Shown here one piece after another: positions 15,352-28,900 of a DNA stretch of 64,000 nt (within the stretch, counting starts at the first letter, position 1; each line of letters begins with the position of its first letter). The notes beneath the pieces were generated by a model, which made no database searches, was not told the origin of the DNA, and worked only from the letters and a program-made list of their open reading frames with translations. The DNA comes from Sellimonas catena. Lineage in GTDB: Bacteria > Bacillota > Clostridia > Lachnospirales > Lachnospiraceae. Made by a program: the position numbers and the translations under genes. The DNA lies in assembly GCF_045063725.1 (NCBI RefSeq), contig NZ_CP173695.1, one strand, 5' to 3'.

Positions 15352-16497
15352 TCAGATTTCGTAGGTGCCTTTCTGAAGAAGCACATGATCTTCCAGCATA
15401 CGCCTGCCGCCGGCAATGACCGTATGGATGGAAAGATCTTCTTCCAGAAGTAAAAGGTCTGCATCGGAGCCGGCACGGATACATCCTTTTTTCGGGAAGA
15501 GTTCCAGCGATCTGGCCGTGTTGGAAGTGGCAAAGCACAGAGCCTCTTCCAGAGGGAGCTGATATTCCTGGACGAGGACTTTGACCTCCTTCAGAACCGT
15601 ATCTACCGGTGCGTATCCGATTGCAAGAAGACTGCCGGATTCATCATAAGTGGACCAGCTTCCCATTCCATCGGAACTTATGGTGATCTGCTCCATCGGG
15701 ATACCACGTTCTCTGGCCTCCATGATACAGGCGGCCGGGCGTCCGGCTCCGTCAATCCCGCAGGTCAGATCGATGAAGCCGCCCTGACGGGCAAACGCAA
15801 ACGCTTCCTCCAGAAGCTCACGTTTACGGTTGACGTGGGTCGGATGAAAGATCTTGACCGGAATGGCTGTCTGTGCAAGTGCTTCCCGGACAGGTGCAAG
15901 ACCGGACGGGGCATCGCCCATGTGAAGGACAACGATACCACATTTTCCGGAAAGCATCCCGGCGGTGCGGGCATCGCTCCCTAGCCGCATGAGCTCATTG
16001 ACAGTGACGTTTGGCGCTCTGTGATCCGAAAGGGCGAGTTTCACCCCCAAAATCTCATCGATAAATACGAGATCTCTTTTGACGTCTCCGGTCAGAGTGA
16101 CGGACGGAAAGCCATAGGAACCGGTGCAGGCATAGGTGCTGATTCCTTCTTCTTTCAGTGCTTTAACACGGGCAAGCAGATTTTCAACGCTTCTGGTAAT
16201 TCCGTCTGTTCCGAGAAGACCGACTACAGTAGTAACACCGCCCCGAATCAGATCTGACAGGGAGACAGGAGGAACCTGAGTGTGAAAACTGCCTTCGCCG
16301 CCGCCTCCGGTGACGTGCACGTGCGGATCGATGATTCCGGGAATGAGCAGCTTTCCGGTTCCGTCAATCACATGACAGGATGGAAGCGGGAGAGAGATGC
16401 GGTCCTCTATGGCTTCGATCTGTCCTCCACAGACGAGTACATCTTTGATTCCGATAATGTGAGGTGTATAGACTTCTGCTTGTTTGATTAAAATCAT
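15352..16497 (-). CDS. iadA: Beta-aspartyl (isoaspartyl) dipeptidase
   Basis: The protein has 381 residues and belongs to the amidohydrolase superfamily. It has the N-terminal metal motif GIIDPHVHVTGGGGEGS, GLLGTDGITRS, the tyrosine-bearing ACTGSYGFPSVTLTG, and metal-ligand histidines in KLALSDHRAP, IVVLHMGDAP and KIFHPTHVNR. The final aspartate is in ISSDGMGSW. IadA splits isoaspartyl dipeptides left over from damaged proteins. The ATG at 16497 follows GGAGG by 8 nt; a few upstream codons in frame lack a site. It fits the surrounding peptide-use genes. Confidence 0.93.
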   Translation of the reverse strand: MILIKQAEVYTPHIIGIKDVLVCGGQIEAIEDRISLPLPSCHVIDGTGKLLIPGIIDPHVHVTGGGGEGSFHTQVPPVSLSDLIRGGVTTVVGLLGTDGITRSVENLLARVKALKEEGISTYACTGSYGFPSVTLTGDVKRDLVFIDEILGVKLALSDHRAPNVTVNELMRLGSDARTAGMLSGKCGIVVLHMGDAPSGLAPVREALAQTAIPVKIFHPTHVNRKRELLEEAFAFARQGGFIDLTCGIDGAGRPAACIMEARERGIPMEQITISSDGMGSWSTYDESGSLLAIGYAPVDTVLKEVKVLVQEYQLPLEEALCFATSNTARSLELFPKKGCIRAGSDADLLLLEEDLSIHTVIAGGRRMLEDHVLLQKGTYEI

Positions 16498-16668
16498 GTT
16501 CAAATCCTCCGTCAGCCGCATCCGGAATCCGGATGCCGTTTTTTGCTTTATTCAGGATCATTGTACCATGAATGATGGAATCTGGGTATTATAGAAACCC
16601 GGAAGAAGATTTCTTGCATCATCTGATTTCAATATGATAGAATGAAGCTTAAATATGAAGAGGGGGCT

Positions 16669-17267
16669 ATGAGAATGAAAATGGAACGATATCGGATCAC
16701 AAAAGCCGCCTTCATTCCTGCTACGCGTGGGGTGTGCTGGCTGTCGTAGTAGTTTCGGCGGGATTTATGATTGCTTTTGGCAGTGAAAACTGGCAGAGCA
16801 TGACGTTGGTTCTGACCTTGCTCCCTGCAGTAACATCTATTATGATGGCGGCTGCGCCGATTCCGGAACTGAAAGGAGAAAAAGAGGACTCCGGGGCATC
16901 AGGAGTGCTGCACAGCAGAACCGCGGTTTTGTATCTGATCTGCATTTTCTTTGCGGGAGCGTCGGAATCGACGATGAGCCAGTGGGCATCCAGTTATCTG
17001 GAAACGGCATTTGGAATTAATAAAACGATAGGCGACCTGCTTGGCCTGGCGCTTTTCGGAGCGGCGACCTTCTATCCGCAGATTGTCGGGGTGATCACAG
17101 ACAGCGCCGTCAGAAGTGAAAATGTGACGGCCTTTGCGCAGCAGTTTGGATATACAGCGGAACAGTTTGGAATGAAAGCAGGAATGTGCTTTGCGGTACT
17201 GGCACCGTTTCTTGGGAGCCTGCTGTTTTACAGAGCGATGAAAATCCCGTCAAAAACAGAAGAATAA
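16669..17267 (+). pseudogene. MFS transporter remnant with two internal deletions
   Basis: An ATG at 16669 after AGGGGG opens MRMKMERYRITKAAF, a plausible MFS N-terminus. The frame then hits a stop, while another frame continues with HSCYAWGVLAVVVVSAGFM. That segment belongs to the middle of MFS proteins, so roughly 100 residues are missing at this join. A second join follows LGLALFGAATF, which runs straight into YPQIVGVITDSA near the C-terminus, skipping the usual helices 9-11. The rest is readable to QFGMKAGMCFAVLAPFLGS. It cannot make a working 12-helix carrier. The deletions are inferred from family layout. Confidence 0.75.
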
Positions 17268-17283
17268 AAATTAGCAAAAAATA

Positions 17284-17312
17284 TTGACAACCATGAGTAT
17301 ATATGGTATTGT
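17284..17312 (+). promoter_or_regulatory. rplJL promoter
   Basis: A perfect TTGACA (17284-17289) and TATTGT (17307-17312) are separated by 17 nt, directly before the L10 leader. Confidence 0.75.
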
Positions 17313-17434
17313 TACGAAGTAACTGCCGAAGACAGTAGGTGCCGGACGGCATAAGGATCAAAACGCCTACCGAGGAAGACAAAATTCTTTACTTGAATGT
17401 TGACCTCTCTGTCTTTTTGCAGAGAGGTTTTTTT
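17313..17434 (+). ncRNA. Ribosomal protein L10 leader with attenuator
   Basis: This 5' leader carries the conserved L10-binding elements GAAGTAACTGCCGAAGACAG, GTGCCGGACGGCATAAG and CGCCTACCGAGG. An intrinsic terminator follows: ACCTCTCTG/CAGAGAGGT (17403-17411 and 17420-17428) and a T run. In Firmicutes, free L10 (with L12) binds this leader and favours termination, so rplJL matches rRNA supply. Layout and sequence fit the known L10 leader well. Confidence 0.88.
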
Positions 17435-17472
17435 CTGGCAGCTCACAAATACTACAAGGAGGTGCGTTAATC

Positions 17473-18024
17473 GTGGCAAAAGTGGAATTAAAACAGCCAA
17501 TCGTGCAGGCGATCGCTGATGACATCAAGGATGCACAGTCAGTTGTCATTGTTGACTACCGTGGACTTACAGTAGCACAGGACACAGAACTGCGTAAACA
17601 GTTAAGAGAAGCAGGTGTCATTTACAAAGTCTGCAAGAACACAATGATGAAAAGAGCTTTTGAAGGTACGGATTTCGCAGGTCTGGAAGAATACCTGGAA
17701 GGACCGAGCGCAATGGTTGTATCTAAAGACGATGCTACAGCTCCGGCAAGAATCATCTGCAAGTTCGCCAAGACAGCAGAGGCTCTGGAAGTAAAAGCCG
17801 GTGTAGTAGAAGGAACTGTTTACGATGCAGCAGGAATCACAGAACTTTCCAAGATTCCTTCAAGAGAAGAGCTCCTTTCCAAATTGCTTGGAAGCTTACA
17901 GTCACCTATCACAAATCTTGCTCGTGTACTTAATCAGATCGCTGAACAGGGTGGAGCAGAGGCGTGCGAGGCAGCAGCAGAGGAAGCTCCGGCAGAAGAA
18001 CCAGCTGAAACACCAGCTGAGTAA
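17473..18024 (+). CDS. rplJ: 50S ribosomal protein L10
   Basis: L10 (183 residues) anchors the L7/L12 stalk that recruits translation factors. It opens MAKVELKQPIVQAIADDIKD with VVIVDYRGLTVAQDTELRKQ and KVCKNTMMKRA, all standard. The C-terminus has an acidic, alanine/glutamate/proline-rich extension (from about 160) common in clostridia. The start is GTG at 17473, 8 nt after AGGAGGTG; there is no suitable ATG. It is transcribed with rplL from the L10 leader. rplK and rplA, often upstream, are not here. Confidence 0.96.
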   Translation: MAKVELKQPIVQAIADDIKDAQSVVIVDYRGLTVAQDTELRKQLREAGVIYKVCKNTMMKRAFEGTDFAGLEEYLEGPSAMVVSKDDATAPARIICKFAKTAEALEVKAGVVEGTVYDAAGITELSKIPSREELLSKLLGSLQSPITNLARVLNQIAEQGGAEACEAAAEEAPAEEPAETPAE

Positions 18025-18084
18025 TTGATTCAGAATCATTGATTCAAGAGAACGAAACCGATACAAAATATGGAGGTAAATAAA

Positions 18085-18459
18085 ATGGCAAAATTAACAA
18101 CAGCTGAATTTATTGAAGCTATCAAAGAATTATCTGTATTAGAATTAAACGATTTAGTAAAAGCATGTGAAGAAGAATTTGGTGTATCCGCAGCAGCAGG
18201 TGTTGTTGTAGCAGCAGCAGGCGGAGAAGCAGCAGCAGCTGAAGAAAAGACAGAGTTCGATGTAGAACTTGTTTCTGCAGGTGCTTCCAAAGTTAAAGTA
18301 ATCAAAGTTGTTCGTGAAATCACAGGACTTGGATTAAAAGAAGCAAAAGACCTTGTTGACAACGCTCCGAAGGTAGTAAAAGAAGCTGTATCCAAAGAAG
18401 AAGCTGAAGAAATCAAAGCTAAACTCGAAGGAGAAGGCGCTGAAGTTAACGTTAAATAA
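18085..18459 (+). CDS. rplL: 50S ribosomal protein L7/L12
   Basis: The protein has 124 residues: an N-terminal dimerisation region (MAKLTTAEFIEAIKELSVLE), an alanine-rich hinge (about 38-53) and the C-terminal factor-binding domain (KTEFDVELVSAGASKVKVIK, GLGLKEAKDLVDNAPK). The ATG at 18085 has ATGGAGG upstream; five upstream in-frame codons are unlikely to be used because they contain that site. Followed by a strong terminator, so the unit is rplJ-rplL only. Confidence 0.97.
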   Translation: MAKLTTAEFIEAIKELSVLELNDLVKACEEEFGVSAAAGVVVAAAGGEAAAAEEKTEFDVELVSAGASKVKVIKVVREITGLGLKEAKDLVDNAPKVVKEAVSKEEAEEIKAKLEGEGAEVNVK

Positions 18460-18480
18460 TTTCGTTGATGGAATGATGAT

Positions 18481-18511
18481 GGCAGGATTCGCAGGAATCC
18501 TGCCATTTTTT
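18481..18511 (+). terminator. Terminator of rplJL
   Basis: Stem GGCAGGATTC/GAATCCTGCC (18481-18490 and 18495-18504), a 4-nt loop, then ATTTTTTG. Confidence 0.9.
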
Positions 18512-18580
18512 GTTTAACAGGAAGCTTCGTTTCCTGCAAATGATAGATGTTCCCTTTCTGAGCATGGGTGAACAGAAATA

Positions 18581-18638
18581 AATTGTGCAAAATATATATT
18601 TTTCACCAGTTGTAATAAGATTAATTGTGCATTATAAT
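18581..18638 (+). promoter_or_regulatory. Amidohydrolase promoter with a repeated 9-mer
   Basis: TTGTAA (18610-18615) and a perfect TATAAT (18633-18638) lie 17 nt apart. The 9-mer AATTGTGCA occurs at 18581-18589 and again at 18623-18631, inside the spacer. The copies are 42 bp apart, about four helical turns, so they could be a paired operator. Confidence 0.55.
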
Positions 18639-18716
18639 AAATGGCATGGAGATGATTTCTCTTTGGGATGAAAGAGAAATATCATATGACAGTATGGGAT
18701 CAAGGAGGAAAAAGAC

Positions 18717-19934
18717 ATGATAATCACAGCGGAACATCTGATTACCGGAGACGGAAGCACCGTGCTTGAGAAGGCGGCAGTGCTGATCGGAAAGGATGGC
18801 AAAATTGCAAAAGTAGGGAAGAAGGAAGAATTGACTGCCCAATATCCGGAGGAAGAAGTCAAAGATTATGGGGAGGCAACAATTTTGCCGGGACTTACCG
18901 ATATGCATGCACATCTGGGATACTGGTTCAGCCAGCCGGACAGCTTCAACTATAATGATCAGATGATTATGATGTATGCACTTCAGCATGCGCAGGCGGC
19001 ATTTACGAAAGGAATCACAAGTGTCAGAGACTGCTATTCTCCGCACGGAGTGTGCAAGACATTGAAACTTGCGGAGGAGAAAGGATTTATCACGATTCCC
19101 CGTATCACGCATGTGGGAGAAGGTATGTGTATGACGGGTGGACACTGCTGGGATGAAGTTGTTGAAGTGGATGGACCATGGGCAATCCGCAAAGAGATCA
19201 GAAAGCAGAGAAGAGATGGAGCGGAATGGATCAAACTGCTTACAAGCCACCGTTCCCATATTCCGGAGTACACCCAGGAAGAATTAGATGCGGCGGCAGA
19301 TGAGTGCCACAGAAGAGGAATCAAATGTGTTGTTCACGCGGGAACTCATCCATCGATTCAGATGTGTATTGATGCCGGGTTCGATACGATTGAACACGGA
19401 ACATTCCTGACAGTAGAGCAGGCGCAGCAGATGAAAGAAAAGGGAATTGCGTGGACGCCGACGATTTTTGCCTATACATATTTATATGAAGTGTGCAAGA
19501 AGAACATCGAGGAGGGAAACGCGGATGTATTCAATGATCCGGTTGCCGCAAAAGAGCAGAGGGATTATCAGTTCTATGAGCCGGCATATGAAGCCTACCG
19601 TGATCATTTTAAAGAGCTTTATGATACAGGTGTGACGGTCTGCACCGGAAGCGATATGGTAATGTACGGTGCTCCGGTTCTTCCAATCGCTCAGGAAATG
19701 GAGCTGATGGTAAAATACGGAATCACTCCGGTACAGGCGATTCAGACATCAACAGCAAACCCTGCAAAAGTTCTCGGAAGAGAAGATGAACTTGGAATGA
19801 TTAAAGAAGGTCTGCTGGCAGACATTCTTGTAGTAGACGGAGATCTGAGCAAAGACATCTCCTGTGTTTATAATGTCAATACGGTATACCTTGGTGGAAA
19901 AACCGTATATTCACAGGGAGTAAGATTTGTATAA
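18717..19934 (+). CDS. Amidohydrolase-family protein (imidazolonepropionase/prolidase-like)
   Basis: This 405-residue metal-dependent hydrolase has the complete amidohydrolase set: LPGLTDMHAHLGYW (His-x-His), the metal-bridging lysine region GAEWIKLLTSH, CVVHAGTHPSIQ and DTIEHGTFLT with the other two histidines, and TVCTGSDMVMYGAP with the catalytic aspartate. The C-terminal PAKVLGREDELGMIKEGLLADILVVDGD closes the beta-sandwich typical of the family. Close families hydrolyse Xaa-Pro or Xaa-Arg dipeptides or imidazolonepropionate; no histidine-degradation genes are nearby, so a dipeptidase role is favoured. It is transcribed alone. Confidence 0.85.
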   Translation: MIITAEHLITGDGSTVLEKAAVLIGKDGKIAKVGKKEELTAQYPEEEVKDYGEATILPGLTDMHAHLGYWFSQPDSFNYNDQMIMMYALQHAQAAFTKGITSVRDCYSPHGVCKTLKLAEEKGFITIPRITHVGEGMCMTGGHCWDEVVEVDGPWAIRKEIRKQRRDGAEWIKLLTSHRSHIPEYTQEELDAAADECHRRGIKCVVHAGTHPSIQMCIDAGFDTIEHGTFLTVEQAQQMKEKGIAWTPTIFAYTYLYEVCKKNIEEGNADVFNDPVAAKEQRDYQFYEPAYEAYRDHFKELYDTGVTVCTGSDMVMYGAPVLPIAQEMELMVKYGITPVQAIQTSTANPAKVLGREDELGMIKEGLLADILVVDGDLSKDISCVYNVNTVYLGGKTVYSQGVRFV

Positions 19935-19993
19935 ATCAGCCCTGGAATAGAAGAGTTCCTGTAGATTCTGACAGGGAATAATATAAGAAAGTG

Positions 19994-20053
19994 AAAAATC
20001 CCCTTCGGAAATGACCGCGCCGCTGGTGTGCGGATTCCCGGAGGGGATTTTTT
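19994..20053. terminator. Bidirectional terminator
   Basis: AAATCCCCT pairs with AGGGGATTT around a partly structured loop, with A-rich sequence on the left and TTTTTT on the right. It separates the amidohydrolase gene from the convergent YczE-like gene. Confidence 0.75.
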
Positions 20054-20079
20054 GTATTGAGAAACTTGTTTCGCCTTGT

Positions 20080-20814
20080 TTAGTTTTCGATGCCGGCCAG
20101 CTGTTTCATTTTATCGTATGTAAAGTGGTTGAAGACGGCAATCGTGCGTCCCACTCCGATCATGGCAAGAATCGTGCCGACGCCGATGCCTATCAGATGC
20201 CCGGCGAAAGTGAGGCTTAATGTGATTGTGATGGAAATATTGAGCACATCGAAGCAGTTTTTGGTAAAGCCGACGCTTTTGTGTGCCGTATCTGCGATGG
20301 CCTGAACAATTCCATCACCTGGATTTGGTACGATGCGCATATTCAGGGACATGGCGGCTCCGATCCCGGTTAGAATGATTGCGATGACCAGAACGATGAC
20401 GCGAAATGCCATTTCTCCTGCACTGCTTTCTGAACCGGAGTAAAGAGCCGGGATCAAAGCGGAGAATGCATTGAGAAACCGCGTAAAAATGAGGCTTAAA
20501 GGGATCTGGAGAATGTCCATCAGGAAAATCAGCTTCCGGTCACGCTTTCCTGCCTGGGACAGTGCGCCGTGTGATTCTTCTACATAGCGGTGTTCTCTTA
20601 TGAGATGAAGAATAAGTTCGATGACCACAAAGAGGGAATAGAGAGCAAGAGTCATGTTGCCGAAATTATGTCCGGAGATGACTGCCGTGCTGTAAGCGAC
20701 TGAGATAATAGGTGAGACTCCGAGCCCTGTCTTGGTGTTCAAGGTCAGACCCAGTGCGAGCACCAGAAGACCGATGATATAGAACAGTACACGGAAGAAC
20801 GTAGATTGTTTCAT
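20080..20814 (-). CDS. YczE/YitT-type membrane protein
   Basis: The protein has 244 residues and about five to six membrane helices. The N-terminus FFRVLFYIIGLLVLALGLTL and the segments LNTKTGLGVSPIISVAYSTAVISG and NMRIVPNPGDGIVQAIAD are hallmarks of the YczE/YyaS family, small integral membrane proteins of uncertain function. I start it at 20814, where ATG follows CAGGAATTTTC; the longer frame adds 12 residues without a better site. It lies downstream of ldh on the same strand, separated by a hairpin. Confidence 0.82.
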   Translation of the reverse strand: MKQSTFFRVLFYIIGLLVLALGLTLNTKTGLGVSPIISVAYSTAVISGHNFGNMTLALYSLFVVIELILHLIREHRYVEESHGALSQAGKRDRKLIFLMDILQIPLSLIFTRFLNAFSALIPALYSGSESSAGEMAFRVIVLVIAIILTGIGAAMSLNMRIVPNPGDGIVQAIADTAHKSVGFTKNCFDVLNISITITLSLTFAGHLIGIGVGTILAMIGVGRTIAVFNHFTYDKMKQLAGIEN

Positions 20815-20836
20815 GAAAATTCCTGCCTTCCTTCTA

Positions 20837-20868
20837 AGAAATGCTGCCATAAATCTGGCAGCATTTCT
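20837..20868 (-). terminator. Hairpin between ldh and the YczE-like gene
   Basis: A perfect 13-bp stem (20837-20849 with 20856-20868) and a 6-nt loop lie 27 nt after the ldh stop. The T-tract is weak, so it may be only a partial terminator or an RNA-stability element. Confidence 0.6.
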
Positions 20869-20894
20869 ATTTTAGAGGTATTGGCAGGCATTTG

Positions 20895-21836
20895 TCAAAT
20901 GGCAGAGTCAAGGACCTTCTTTAATTCTGCAGCGGATTTCTGAAGTTTTTCTTTTTCCTCCTGACTCAGCGGGATTTCCAGTACCTGTTCGGCGCCTTTT
21001 GCGGAGACAATGGTAGGAACACTGATGCACAGATCCGTGAGCCCGTATTCTCCCTCCATCAGACTGGAAACCGGGAGCACGGAATGCTCGTTGCGGATAA
21101 TGCTCTCCGCGATCCGGCTCACCGCCATGGCAACACCGTAGTAGGTGGCGCCTTTCCGCTCGATGATTTCGTAAGCGCTGTCCCGCACGGTCCGGTAAAT
21201 CCGGTCCATGGCCTCATCATGCTCGTAGTGGCCGCGGAGCTCGCAGAAATCATTGATGCCGATACCGGAGACATTGGCGCTGCTCCAGACGGCAAGCTCG
21301 CTGTCGCCGTGTTCACCGATAATATAGGCGTGAACGCTTCGGCTGTCCACATTGAGATGCTCGCTTAAGAGGTAGCGGAAACGGGCGGAATCAAGCACGG
21401 TGCCGCTTCCGAGGACCCGTTCTTTTGGGTAGCCGGAAATTTTGAGGGCGGCGTAGGTGAGGATGTCAACCGGATTTGCCACGATCAGCAGGATTCCTTC
21501 AAAATTTCTCTTTGTGATTTCGGGAATGATGGATTTGAAAATAGCTACATTCTTGTGGACGAGATCCAGTCTTGTCTCACCGGGTTTCTGGTTGGCGCCC
21601 GCTGTAATGATAATCAGCGAACAGTCGCTGATGTCGTCGTAACTTCCGGCGTAAATTTTCATAGGGGAAGTAAACGGCCGGCCGTGACTCAAATCCATGG
21701 CTTCGCCTTCTGCTTTGGCATGGTTGGCATCGATCAGAACCAGCTCTGAAAATAATCCTTTGTGTACCAGGCTGAATGCGGATGAAGCTCCGACAAATCC
21801 GCAGCCGATGATAGCGGCTTTTCTAATATTTATCAT
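20895..21836 (-). CDS. ldh: L-lactate dehydrogenase
   Basis: The protein has 313 residues. It has the Rossmann glycines in AAIIGCGFVGASSAFSLV, the coenzyme-specifying acidic residue in LVLIDANHAKAEGEAMDL, IIITAGANQKPGETR, the NPVDILTY motif, GSGTVLDSARFR with the substrate arginine, and the catalytic histidine in IIGEHGDSELAVWS. It reduces pyruvate to L-lactate with NADH. A malate dehydrogenase reading is less likely because the mobile loop is GANQKPGETR, the lactate type. The ATG at 21836 follows GGAGG by 8 nt. Confidence 0.93.
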   Translation of the reverse strand: MINIRKAAIIGCGFVGASSAFSLVHKGLFSELVLIDANHAKAEGEAMDLSHGRPFTSPMKIYAGSYDDISDCSLIIITAGANQKPGETRLDLVHKNVAIFKSIIPEITKRNFEGILLIVANPVDILTYAALKISGYPKERVLGSGTVLDSARFRYLLSEHLNVDSRSVHAYIIGEHGDSELAVWSSANVSGIGINDFCELRGHYEHDEAMDRIYRTVRDSAYEIIERKGATYYGVAMAVSRIAESIIRNEHSVLPVSSLMEGEYGLTDLCISVPTIVSAKGAEQVLEIPLSQEEKEKLQKSAAELKKVLDSAI

Positions 21837-21883
21837 ATCTGTTTCCTCCAAATAATTGTAATTCTAAAAAAATAGTAACAATT

Positions 21884-21898
21884 CTTGTTATCAACATA
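21884..21898 (-). promoter_or_regulatory. Palindrome in the ldh leader
   Basis: TAACAA-TTC-TTGTTA lies about 50-65 nt upstream of ldh. The half-sites resemble a Rex box but point the opposite way round, so the regulator is not named. Confidence 0.3.
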
Positions 21899-21946
21899 GC
21901 ATAATATATGGAGAATTACAAGGGGTGAAAAAAATAAAAATTTTTC

Positions 21947-21976
21947 TTGACACGTGGAATGTGCTTGTGATACAAT
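21947..21976 (+). promoter_or_regulatory. rpoBC promoter
   Basis: A perfect TTGACA (21947-21952) and TACAAT (21971-21976), 18 nt apart, lie about 120 nt upstream of rpoB. So rpoBC has its own promoter and need not depend on rplJL. Confidence 0.7.
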
Positions 21977-22096
21977 AAAATGCACTATTGTGGGAAGATG
22001 GGCTGTGAAGAGAGCAGAAAATGCTTGAATTTCCCGCAATAAACTATGAAAACTGGTGATTTTCACGAGAATAATAATACAAGGAGTGAAACGTCA

Positions 22097-25966
<3,870 letters not shown>

Positions 25967-25980
25967 AAAGGGGTGCCGTA

Positions 25981-28900
25981 ATGACGGGAAACAATAATGA
26001 AGCGACGTATCAGCCGATGACCTTTGATGCGATCAAGATCGGGCTGGCATCACCTGAAAAGATTCTGGAGTGGTCAAGAGGCGAGGTAACAAAGCCGGAG
26101 ACCATCAACTACAGAACTTTAAAGCCGGAACGCGACGGGCTGTTCTGCGAACGTATTTTCGGACCAAGCAAGGACTGGGAATGTCACTGTGGTAAATATA
26201 AGAAAATCCGTTATAAAGGTGTGATCTGTGACCGCTGCGGTGTTGAGGTTACGAAATCTGCAGTACGCCGTGAGCGTATGGGACATATCGCACTGGCGGC
26301 TCCGGTATCCCATATCTGGTATTTTAAAGGAATCCCTAGCCGGATGGGACTGATTCTCGACCTTTCTCCGAGAACACTGGAGAAAGTACTGTACTTTGCT
26401 TCCTACATTGTACTCGATAAAGGGGAGACAGATTTACAGTACAAACAGGTGCTCTCCGAACAGGAATATCAGGAAGCAAGAGAAAAATGGGGAAGCGCAT
26501 TCCGTGTCGGCATGGGCGCGGAAGCGATTCAGGAACTGTTAAAGAATATTGATCTGGAAAAGGAATACCATGAGTTAAGAGACGGACTCGAAGGAGCGAC
26601 CGGACAGAAACGTGCAAGAATCGTAAAACGTCTGGAAGTTGTGGAAGCGTTCCGTGAATCCGGAAACAAACCGGAGTGGATGATCATGACGGTCATCCCG
26701 GTTATTCCGCCGGATCTGCGTCCGATGGTTCAGCTTGATGGAGGACGTTTTGCAACATCTGACTTAAATGACCTTTACAGAAGAATCATCAACCGTAACA
26801 ACCGTCTGAGAAGACTTCTGGAGCTTGGAGCCCCGGATATCATCGTAAGAAACGAAAAGAGAATGCTTCAGGAAGCAGTTGACGCCCTGATCGACAACGG
26901 CCGCCGCGGCCGTCCGGTTACAGGACCGGGAAACCGTGCCCTGAAATCTCTTTCCGATATGTTAAAAGGAAAGTCCGGACGTTTCCGTCAGAACCTGCTC
27001 GGAAAACGTGTTGACTATTCCGGACGTTCCGTTATCGTAGTAGGACCGGAACTGAAGATCTATCAGTGCGGTCTGCCGAAAGAAATGGCAATCGAGCTGT
27101 TCAAACCGTTCGTAATGAAAGAGCTTGTTGCAAACGGTACAGCACACAATATCAAAAACGCAAAGAAAATGGTGGAAAGACTTCAGACAGAAGTCTGGGA
27201 TGTCCTGGAAGATGTCATTAAAGAGCATCCGGTTATGCTGAACCGTGCCCCTACACTGCACAGACTTGGTATCCAGGCATTCGAGCCGATTCTTGTAGAA
27301 GGAAAGGCAATCAAGCTTCACCCGCTCGTATGTACAGCGTTCAATGCCGACTTCGACGGTGACCAGATGGCGGTTCATCTTCCGCTTTCCGTAGAAGCAC
27401 AGGCAGAGTGCCGTTTCCTTCTCCTTTCACCGAACAACCTTCTGAAACCGTCAGACGGCGGTCCGGTAGCTGTTCCTTCACAGGATATGGTACTTGGTAT
27501 CTACTACCTGACACAGGAAAGACCAGGCGTGAAAGGTGAAGGCAAGTTCTTCAAGAGCGTAAACGAAGCAATCCTTGCCTACGAAAACCAGGTAATCACA
27601 CTGCACTCACGGATCAAGGTACGTGTCTCCAAGACAATGCCGGACGGAACTGTGAAGTCGGGAACAGTAGAGTCCACACTGGGACGGTTCCTCTTCAACG
27701 AAATCATTCCGCAGGATCTCGGATTCGTGGATAGAACCGTAGAAGGAAATGAGCTTCTTCTGGAAGTCGATTTCCATGTCGGCAAGAAGCAGTTAAAGAA
27801 GATCCTGGAAAAGGTTATCAATACACATGGTGCATCTGCAACAGCAGAAGTACTTGATAACGTAAAATCCATCGGATACAAGTTCTCTACGAGAGCTGCT
27901 ATGACAGTATCCATCTCCGATATGACCGTTCCGCCGCAGAAGCCGCAGATGATCCAGCAGGCACAGGATACGGTGGATAAGATCACAAGAAACTTCAAAC
28001 GTGGTCTCATCACAGAAGAGGAGCGTTACAAAGAAGTCGTTGAGACATGGAAGGCAACTGACGATGCCCTGACAGAGGCACTGCTTTCCGGTCTGGATAA
28101 ATACAACAATATCTTCATGATGGCGGATTCCGGAGCCCGTGGTTCTGACAAACAGATCAAACAGCTTGCCGGTATGCGTGGTCTGATGGCAGATACGACC
28201 GGACGTACGATCGAGCTGCCGATCAAGTCCAACTTCCGTGAAGGTCTGGACGTACTGGAATACTTCATGTCCGCCCACGGAGCACGTAAAGGTCTGTCCG
28301 ATACGGCGCTTCGTACAGCCGATTCCGGTTACTTGACAAGACGTCTTGTAGACGTTTCCCAGGAACTTTCTATCCGCGAAGTAGACTGCGTGGAGAAGGG
28401 AGAAGAAATCCCGGGAATGTATGTCAAGGCATTTACGGACGGAAATGAAGAGATTGAAAGCCTTCAGGAGCGTATCACAGGACGTTATTCCTGCGAGACA
28501 ATCTGTGACAGAGAAGGCAATGTGATTGTCAAAGCAAATCACATGATTACGCCGAAACGTGCGGCTGCGATCGTAACAAAAGGTGTGGATGAAAACGGCA
28601 ACGAGATCAAAAAGGTGAAGATCCGTACCATCCTGACATGTAAATCCCATCTGGGTGTCTGCGCAAAATGTTACGGCGCCAACATGGCAACAGGAGAGCC
28701 GGTACAGGTCGGCGAGGCAGTCGGAATCATCGCTGCCCAGTCCATCGGTGAGCCTGGTACACAGCTTACAATGCGTACCTTCCATACAGGTGGAGTTGCC
28801 GGTGACGATATTACACAGGGTCTTCCTCGTGTCGAAGAGCTTTTCGAGGCAAGAAAGCCAAAGGGACTTGCAATCATTACAGAGTTCGCCGGAAAAGCAA

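Noticed and set aside
21884..21905. Rex operator upstream of ldh
   Set aside because: TAACAA-TTC-TTGTTA has the half-sites in the opposite order to the Rex consensus TTGTTA...TAACAA, so I list it only as an unnamed palindrome.
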